Shown here piece after piece: positions 6,692 through 12,164 of a stretch of 12,164 bases of DNA. Position numbers and translations under genes: made by a program. The notes under the pieces are model-generated. The model saw nothing but the letters and a program-made list of their open reading frames with translations, was not told the DNA's origin and ran no database searches. The stretch covers positions 1-12,164 of the forward strand of contig CAMBSA010000013.1 of assembly GCA_945869935.1 (NCBI GenBank), in the 5' to 3' direction. Every line of letters begins with the position of its first letter. Within the stretch, counting starts at the first letter, position 1. The DNA comes from Bordetella parapertussis (GTDB lineage Bacteria > Pseudomonadota > Gammaproteobacteria > Burkholderiales > SG8-39).

Positions 6692-6733
6692 GATAACCCG
6701 AGACGGGTGTAAGAATTCGGGCTTTGGGTTATC
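6692..6733. repeat. Inverted repeat GATAACCC-N26-GGGTTATC in the divergent LysR/Bug intergenic region
   Basis: GATAACCC at 6692-6699 and its exact reverse complement at 6726-6733 flank 26 nt, a centre-to-centre distance of 34 bp, about three helical turns. The pair lies in the 251-nt gap between the divergent GTG starts at 6542 and 6794, 61 nt before the LysR-like start. The position suits paired operator sites or a loop-forming regulator; it is not itself a tight hairpin. Function is inference. Confidence 0.4.
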
Positions 6734-6793
6734 CTTCTCGCGACCGGCCTCCCTGTATGCGGGAAAAACCTCTCCGAATGGAGTTTAGCCACC

Positions 6794-7063
6794 GTGCTTG
6801 ATCTCAAAGACTTGCGTTGTTTCATCGCCGTGTATGAGACACGCGGTTTCGGGCGTGCAGCCAAAACACTGAATACCGTCCAGTCCAATATTTCGGTTCG
6901 TATCCGCCGGCTTGAGAACGAAGTGGGTACTTCCCTCTTTGATCGGCTGCACCGAAGCATTCGCCCAACGCCGAAAGGCGAGGTTCTTTACCGCTACGCG
7001 GTCAAGGTGCTGCAGGACATCTCCGAAATGGAAGCCGCGATTATCGAGCAGCGCGTTGCCTGA
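6794..7063 (+). CDS. LysR-type DNA-binding domain only (89 aa), truncated or stand-alone regulator
   Basis: The protein holds only the N-terminal winged helix-turn-helix of the LysR family (about residues 1-60; LRCFIAVYETRGFGRAAKTL, SNISVRIRRLENEVGTSLFDR, PTPKGE) and the following linker helix (about 61-87). The effector-binding domain of roughly 200 residues is absent: TGA at 7061-7063 is followed within 20 nt by the atp terminator, so there is no room for a frameshifted remainder. The start is GTG 6794 with a GGAG 10 nt upstream. In the full-length family the linker helix makes the dimer, so this fragment could still dimerise and bind DNA. It is divergent from the Bug gene, the usual place of its regulator. 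Either a decayed regulator cut off at the atp boundary or a working mini-regulator; the intact frame and clean start slightly favour the latter. Confidence 0.75.
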   Translation: MLDLKDLRCFIAVYETRGFGRAAKTLNTVQSNISVRIRRLENEVGTSLFDRLHRSIRPTPKGEVLYRYAVKVLQDISEMEAAIIEQRVA

Positions 7064-7083
7064 ACGGTACGCGGACTGAAACA

Positions 7084-7109
7084 AAAAAGGCGGTCATGGC
7101 CGCCTTTTT
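7084..7109. terminator. Bidirectional intrinsic terminator between atpC and the LysR-like gene
   Basis: A 10-bp perfect stem (AAAAAGGCGG with CCGCCTTTTT) closes a 6-nt loop TCATGG. The A-run on the left and T-run on the right give a U-tract on both strands, so it can end the atp operon leftwards and the LysR-like gene rightwards. It lies 21 nt after the LysR stop and 33 nt after the atpC stop. Confidence 0.9.
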
Positions 7110-7115
7110 ACTTTT

Positions 7116-7130
7116 GCGGCGAAGCGCCGC
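7116..7130. repeat. Short GC hairpin GCGGCG-AAG-CGCCGC between atpC and the terminator
   Basis: A perfect 6-bp stem with a 3-nt loop, 11 nt after the atpC stop in the direction of atp transcription and just before the main terminator. It may stabilise the 3' end of the atp mRNA; no U-tract follows it. Confidence 0.45.
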
Positions 7131-7141
7131 GCAAACCACCG

Positions 7142-7561
7142 CTAGCGCTTGCCACGCAGTTTCCGTATCGTCGCAAGTTGCGCAGCGAGGTTTGCGAGTT
7201 CCGCTTCAACCGAGGCGATTTCCTGCTTGTCCTGCGCCTTGGCTTTCGCCTCTTCCGCGCGCTTGATGGCTTCGGTCGCGCGCGCTTCGTCCAGATCGTG
7301 GCCACGAATCGCGGTGTCGGCAAGCACCGTCACCCGCTGGGGCTGCACTTCAAGCACGCCGCCGGCGACAAACACGAACTCTTCCTCGCCCCCCGGCTTC
7401 TGGATACGCACGGCACCCGGCTTGATCCGGGTGATGAGCGGCGTGTGGCGCGGATAGATGCCGAGTTCGCCGGATTCGCCGGGAAGTACGACAAACTCCG
7501 CCTCGCCGGAAAAAATATTCGCTTCAGCGCTGACGACGTCTACATGGAAGGTGTTGGCCAT
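7142..7561 (-). CDS. atpC: F1Fo-ATP synthase epsilon subunit
   Basis: The 139-aa epsilon subunit is part of the rotating central stalk, links gamma to the c-ring and can inhibit ATP hydrolysis. The N-terminal beta-sandwich (about 1-85) shows [37 protein letters not shown] and [21 protein letters not shown] in pieces. The C-terminal helical hairpin (about 90-139) is Ala/Glu/Lys-rich. It is the last gene of the operon, 79 nt after the atpD stop, with an AGGA sequence upstream of the ATG and a terminator downstream. Length is normal for the family. Confidence 0.97.
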   Translation of the reverse strand: MANTFHVDVVSAEANIFSGEAEFVVLPGESGELGIYPRHTPLITRIKPGAVRIQKPGGEEEFVFVAGGVLEVQPQRVTVLADTAIRGHDLDEARATEAIKRAEEAKAKAQDKQEIASVEAELANLAAQLATIRKLRGKR

Positions 7562-7602
7562 ATTTCTTTATTCCTGCGTTTTACCCATGCACCGTGGCGA
7601 TC

Positions 7603-7620
7603 CCGCGGAACATTCCCCGG
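7603..7620 (-). repeat. Imperfect hairpin in the atpD-atpC gap
   Basis: CCGCGGAA and TTCCCCGG can pair around a 2-nt centre with one mismatch; in practice the AA/TT pairs next to it would open as part of the loop. It lies in the 79-nt gap, the longest inside this operon part. It could slow or process the mRNA ahead of atpC, but this is speculative. Confidence 0.25.
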
Positions 7621-7640
7621 AGGCCTGCGAACTGTGATTA

Positions 7641-9134
<1,494 letters not shown>

Positions 9135-9998
9135 TCAGACCGCGGCTGCGCCGCCCACAATTTCCGACAGTTCCTTGGTGATCGCCGCCTGGCGCGTCTT
9201 GTTGTAGATGAGGGTGAGCTCGTCAATAACGGTTCCGGCGTTGTCGCTTGCGGCCTTCATCGCCACCATCCGGGCACTCTGCTCGGAGGCCATGTTCTCG
9301 GAGATCGCCTGGTAGATCACCGCCTCGACATAACGGGTGAGCACCTGGTCAAGCACCGCCTTCGCGTCGGGTTCGTAGATGTAGTCCCACGAGCCTTCCG
9401 GCGAGCCGAGCTTATCGCCCGAGAGCGGCAGCAATTGTTCCATCATCGGTTCCTGCTTCATGGTGTTGATGAAGCTGGTGTAGAAGATCACGAGCCGGTC
9501 GAAACGGTCCTGCGTGTAGCCGTCGAGCATGATCTTGACCGCGCCGATCAGCTTGTCCATCTGCGGACGGTCGCCGAGGCCGGTAATCTGGGACACGACG
9601 TTCGCACCCAGACGCTGCATGAAGCCCAGGCCCTTGTTGCCGATGCAGCAGACTTCGTAGGACTCGCCCTGATCTTCCCATTCCTTCATCTTGTTCAGGG
9701 CAAGACGCTGGACGTTGGTGTTGAGGCCACCGCACAGTCCCTTGTCGGTGGTTACGATGATGATGCCGACCTTCTTCACCGTGTCGCGAGCGACGAGGAA
9801 AGGGTGCCGGTACTCCGGGTTCGCATGCGAAATATGCGCTGCGACGTTGCGGATCTTCTCTCCGTACGGACGCGAAGCGCGCATGCGCTCCTGCGCCTTC
9901 CGCATCTTGGAGGCAGCGACCATTTCCATGGCCTTGGTGATCTTGCGCGTGTTTTGCACGCTCTTGATCTTGGTGCGAATCTCTTTGGAACCAGCCAT
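9135..9998 (-). CDS. atpG: F1Fo-ATP synthase gamma subunit
   Basis: The 287-aa central rotor shaft turns inside the alpha/beta hexamer and drives the binding changes. The conserved N-terminal helix [18 protein letters not shown] followed by [12 protein letters not shown], the [10 protein letters not shown] segment at about 94-103, and the C-terminal helix [20 protein letters not shown] are all present. The two terminal helices form the coiled coil of the shaft. It starts 15 nt after the atpA stop with an AAGG upstream, and so is probably translationally linked. Length is normal. Confidence 0.98.
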   Translation of the reverse strand: MAGSKEIRTKIKSVQNTRKITKAMEMVAASKMRKAQERMRASRPYGEKIRNVAAHISHANPEYRHPFLVARDTVKKVGIIIVTTDKGLCGGLNTNVQRLALNKMKEWEDQGESYEVCCIGNKGLGFMQRLGANVVSQITGLGDRPQMDKLIGAVKIMLDGYTQDRFDRLVIFYTSFINTMKQEPMMEQLLPLSGDKLGSPEGSWDYIYEPDAKAVLDQVLTRYVEAVIYQAISENMASEQSARMVAMKAASDNAGTVIDELTLIYNKTRQAAITKELSEIVGGAAAV

Positions 9999-10013
9999 AA
10001 GGCGCGCCTTGTC

Positions 10014-11564
10014 CTAGTACGTTCCGTTCTTCTTCCAGTCCGCGATAGCCGCCTTGAGCGCGGCTTCATCGTCGGCGCTCATGTCCTTCTTTTCTTCCAG
10101 GCGGTTCATCAGGTCCGCGTACTTGGTCTTGACATGATCGCGAAGCGAACGTTCGGCGGCCAGCGCCTTCTTGACCTCGACATCATCGAAGAAGCCGTTG
10201 TTCACCGCGAAGAGGGTGAGAACCATCTCGATGACCTGCATCGGCTGGTACTGCGCCTGCTTCATGAGCTCGGTGACCATGCGGCCGCGCTCGAGCTGCT
10301 TGCGGGTCGCCTCGTCGAGGTCGGAGGCGAACTGCGCAAAGGCCGCCAGCTCCCGATACTGCGCGAGGGCGAGACGCACACCTGCCCCGACGTCGCGGCG
10401 CTTCATGATCTTGGTCTGAGCCGCGCCGCCGACCCGTGACACCGAGATACCGGCGTTGATTGCGGGACGGATACCGGCGTTGAACAGGTCGGTCTCGAGA
10501 AATATCTGGCCGTCGGTGATCGAGATCACGTTGGTCGGAACGAAGGCGGAAACGTCACCGGCCTGGGTTTCGATCACGGGAAGCGCAGTGAGCGAACCGG
10601 TCTTGCCCTTGACTTCGCCCTTGGTAAACTTTTCTACGTATTCCTCATTCACGCGTGCGGCACGCTCGAGAAGGCGGGAGTGCAGATAGAACACGTCGCC
10701 GGGATACGCTTCGCGGCCCGGGGGGCGACGCAGCAGCAGCGAAACCTGACGGTAGGCCCAAGCCTGCTTGGTCAGATCGTCATAAATGATCAGCGCGTCC
10801 ATACCGCGGTCGCGGAAGTATTCGCCCATGGTGCAGCCGGAATAGGGCGCGATGAACTGCATCGCGGCGGATTCGGACGCGGTCGCGGCCACGACGATGG
10901 TGTAGGCCATCGCGCCGTGCTCTTCGAGCTTGCGGACCACGTTCGCGACGGTGGAGGCCTTCTGACCGATGGCGACATAGATACAAAAGAGGTCTTTGCC
11001 CTTCTGGTTGATGATGGTGTCCACCGCCACCGCGGTCTTGCCGGTCTGGCGGTCGCCGATGATGAGTTCGCGCTGGCCGCGGCCGACGGGAACCATCGAG
11101 TCGATCGACTTGAGGCCGGTCTGCACCGGCTGCGACACCGACTTGCGCGCGATCACGCCGGGCGCGACCTTTTCGATCACGTCGGTAAGCTTGGCGTTGA
11201 CCGGTCCCTTGCCGTCAATCGGCTGGCCGAGGGAGTTCACCACGCGACCCAGCAGTTCCGGGCCCACCGGCACTTCGAGAATACGGCCGGTGCACTTAAC
11301 CGGGTCGCCTTCGGAGATATGCTCGTACTCTCCGAGCACCACCGAGCCTACGGAGTCGCGTTCGAGGTTGAGCGCGAGGCCGAACGTGTTGTTGGGGAAT
11401 TCGAGCATCTCGCCCTGCATCACGTCGGACAGACCGTGGATGCGGCAGATACCGTCGGTCACGGAGACGACGGTTCCCTGCGTGCGGACATCGGCGGCGA
11501 GCGAGAGTCCCGCGATCTTCGAGCGCAGCAGATCGCTGATTTCTGAAGGTTTCAGCTGTTGCAT
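10014..11564 (-). CDS. atpA: F1Fo-ATP synthase alpha subunit
   Basis: The 516-aa non-catalytic nucleotide-binding subunit of the F1 hexamer. The N-terminal beta-barrel (about 25-95) includes [20 protein letters not shown]. The Walker A loop GDRQTGKT lies at about 170-177. The arginine finger that reaches into the catalytic site is Arg377 in [11 protein letters not shown]. The C-terminal helical domain includes the [23 protein letters not shown] region. The ATG at 11564 has a GGAA 6 nt upstream, with a 54-nt gap after atpH. Sequence and length are typical of beta- and gammaproteobacteria. Confidence 0.99.
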   Translation of the reverse strand: MQQLKPSEISDLLRSKIAGLSLAADVRTQGTVVSVTDGICRIHGLSDVMQGEMLEFPNNTFGLALNLERDSVGSVVLGEYEHISEGDPVKCTGRILEVPVGPELLGRVVNSLGQPIDGKGPVNAKLTDVIEKVAPGVIARKSVSQPVQTGLKSIDSMVPVGRGQRELIIGDRQTGKTAVAVDTIINQKGKDLFCIYVAIGQKASTVANVVRKLEEHGAMAYTIVVAATASESAAMQFIAPYSGCTMGEYFRDRGMDALIIYDDLTKQAWAYRQVSLLLRRPPGREAYPGDVFYLHSRLLERAARVNEEYVEKFTKGEVKGKTGSLTALPVIETQAGDVSAFVPTNVISITDGQIFLETDLFNAGIRPAINAGISVSRVGGAAQTKIMKRRDVGAGVRLALAQYRELAAFAQFASDLDEATRKQLERGRMVTELMKQAQYQPMQVIEMVLTLFAVNNGFFDDVEVKKALAAERSLRDHVKTKYADLMNRLEEKKDMSADDEAALKAAIADWKKNGTY

Positions 11565-11618
11565 GGCGGTTCCGATTCGATTTGGATTCTGTTGGGGGTC
11601 GGGGCGCTTGCGTTCCGG

Positions 11619-12155
11619 CTAGGTACTGATCAGGCCTGCGGCAAGCGAGGCGAGTCTTCCGCGCACACTGCCGTCGATCACCTGATCGCCGACGGTGACG
11701 CGCGCGCCACCGATCAGCTCCTTGTCTACGCTTACCTGCGGACGAACGCGCCGGCCGAATTTCTTTTCCAGGTCTGCCACCAGAGCGCCAAGCTGCTCTG
11801 AGGTCATTTCCAGCGCCGTCTCGATCTTCGCGTCGACTGCGCCCTGGCGCTCGTTCTTGAGCGCTTCGTAATGCGCGCGGATTGCGGGAAGCGCTTCGAC
11901 ACGCTTGTTCTCGACCAGTGCAGCGATGAACGGCTTCGCATCCGCGCCGCCTTCGCCCGCGAGCGAGACGATCAGGTCGACGAGGCGCGATGCCCCGAGT
12001 CTTGGGTCGCCGACGATCTGCTGCACTTCCGGGTGTTCGGCGAGCGATGCGAGTCGCTCGAGGATCTCGGACCAGCGATCGAGCGTACCCGCCTTGTCGG
12101 CCAGTTGAAACACGGCCTCCGCATAGGGGCGTGCGATGGTCGCGATCTCGGCCAT
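11619..12155 (-). CDS. atpH: F1Fo-ATP synthase delta subunit
   Basis: The 178-aa OSCP-type subunit caps the alpha/beta hexamer and holds it to the b-subunit stalk. The N-terminal helical bundle begins IATIARPYAEAVFQLADKAG. The C-terminal part has the family signature around VSVDKELIGGARVTVGDQVIDGSVRGRL. It is the first gene of the operon seen here; on the minus strand a TAG at 12161-12159, 3 nt before the ATG, could be the stop of atpF, but too little sequence remains to prove it. atpB and atpE would lie further out. Confidence 0.98.
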   Translation of the reverse strand: MAEIATIARPYAEAVFQLADKAGTLDRWSEILERLASLAEHPEVQQIVGDPRLGASRLVDLIVSLAGEGGADAKPFIAALVENKRVEALPAIRAHYEALKNERQGAVDAKIETALEMTSEQLGALVADLEKKFGRRVRPQVSVDKELIGGARVTVGDQVIDGSVRGRLASLAAGLIST

Positions 12156-12164
12156 GGCCTAGCT

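Noticed and set aside
5532..6788. A 418-codon open frame antisense to the Bug gene
   Set aside because: The minus-strand frame is a clear secreted Bug receptor with signal peptide and ribosome binding site; the plus frame has no family features.
7064..7141. A frameshifted continuation of the LysR protein
   Set aside because: Only 78 nt remain before atpC and they are mostly terminator; about 600 nt would be needed for the effector domain.
10680..11546. A 288-codon open frame antisense to atpA
   Set aside because: Same mirror effect; the composition is rich in His, Asp, Arg and Val with no recognisable fold.

Overview
The window is high-GC proteobacterial DNA, most likely from a betaproteobacterium. 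The evidence is a typical F1Fo-ATP synthase operon with beta-type AtpA/AtpD sequences, a Bug/TctC-family periplasmic receptor (a family greatly expanded in Burkholderiales and relatives), and a LysR-type DNA-binding protein next to it. This placement is inference from protein resemblance; no rRNA or other taxonomic marker is present.

Left region (1-3942). A two-component pair lies on the minus strand: an OmpR-type response regulator (2737-3426) and a membrane histidine kinase (1-1646, cut by the window edge). Both resemble the 'proteobacterial dedicated sortase system' regulators (PdsR/PdsS type). Unusually, a plus-strand extradiol dioxygenase of the MhpB family (1757-2740) sits between them, divergent from the kinase and convergent with the regulator, sharing a CTAG stop overlap with the latter. 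Divergent from the regulator are two small plus-strand ORFs, a 45-aa single-span membrane protein and a 70-aa protein, each with a plausible ribosome binding site. No sortase or LPXTG target is visible.

Middle region (3943-7063). A minus-strand gene encodes a 168-aa protein of unknown function with an Ala/Pro-rich tail. Upstream of it lies a two-gene minus-strand unit: a secreted Bug-type receptor followed 10 nt later by a cytosolic substrate-binding-fold protein of the 4,5-dihydroxyphthalate decarboxylase-like group. Divergent from the Bug gene is an 89-aa protein that is only the winged-HTH and linker helix of a LysR-type regulator. With the MhpB-like enzyme, this suggests an organism that uses aromatic acids.

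Right region (7084-12155). The minus-strand atp operon reads atpH-atpA-atpG-atpD-atpC, complete from atpH on; atpB/E/F would lie beyond the right edge. It ends in a strong bidirectional hairpin terminator shared with the truncated LysR gene. These five subunits form the F1 head, stalk and peripheral-stalk cap of ATP synthase and are ordinary.

The window shows no mobile element, tRNA, rRNA or CRISPR. The places most worth a second look are the split PdsR/PdsS-like pair, the two small ORFs beside it, and the HTH-only LysR protein with an inverted repeat in its divergent promoter region.
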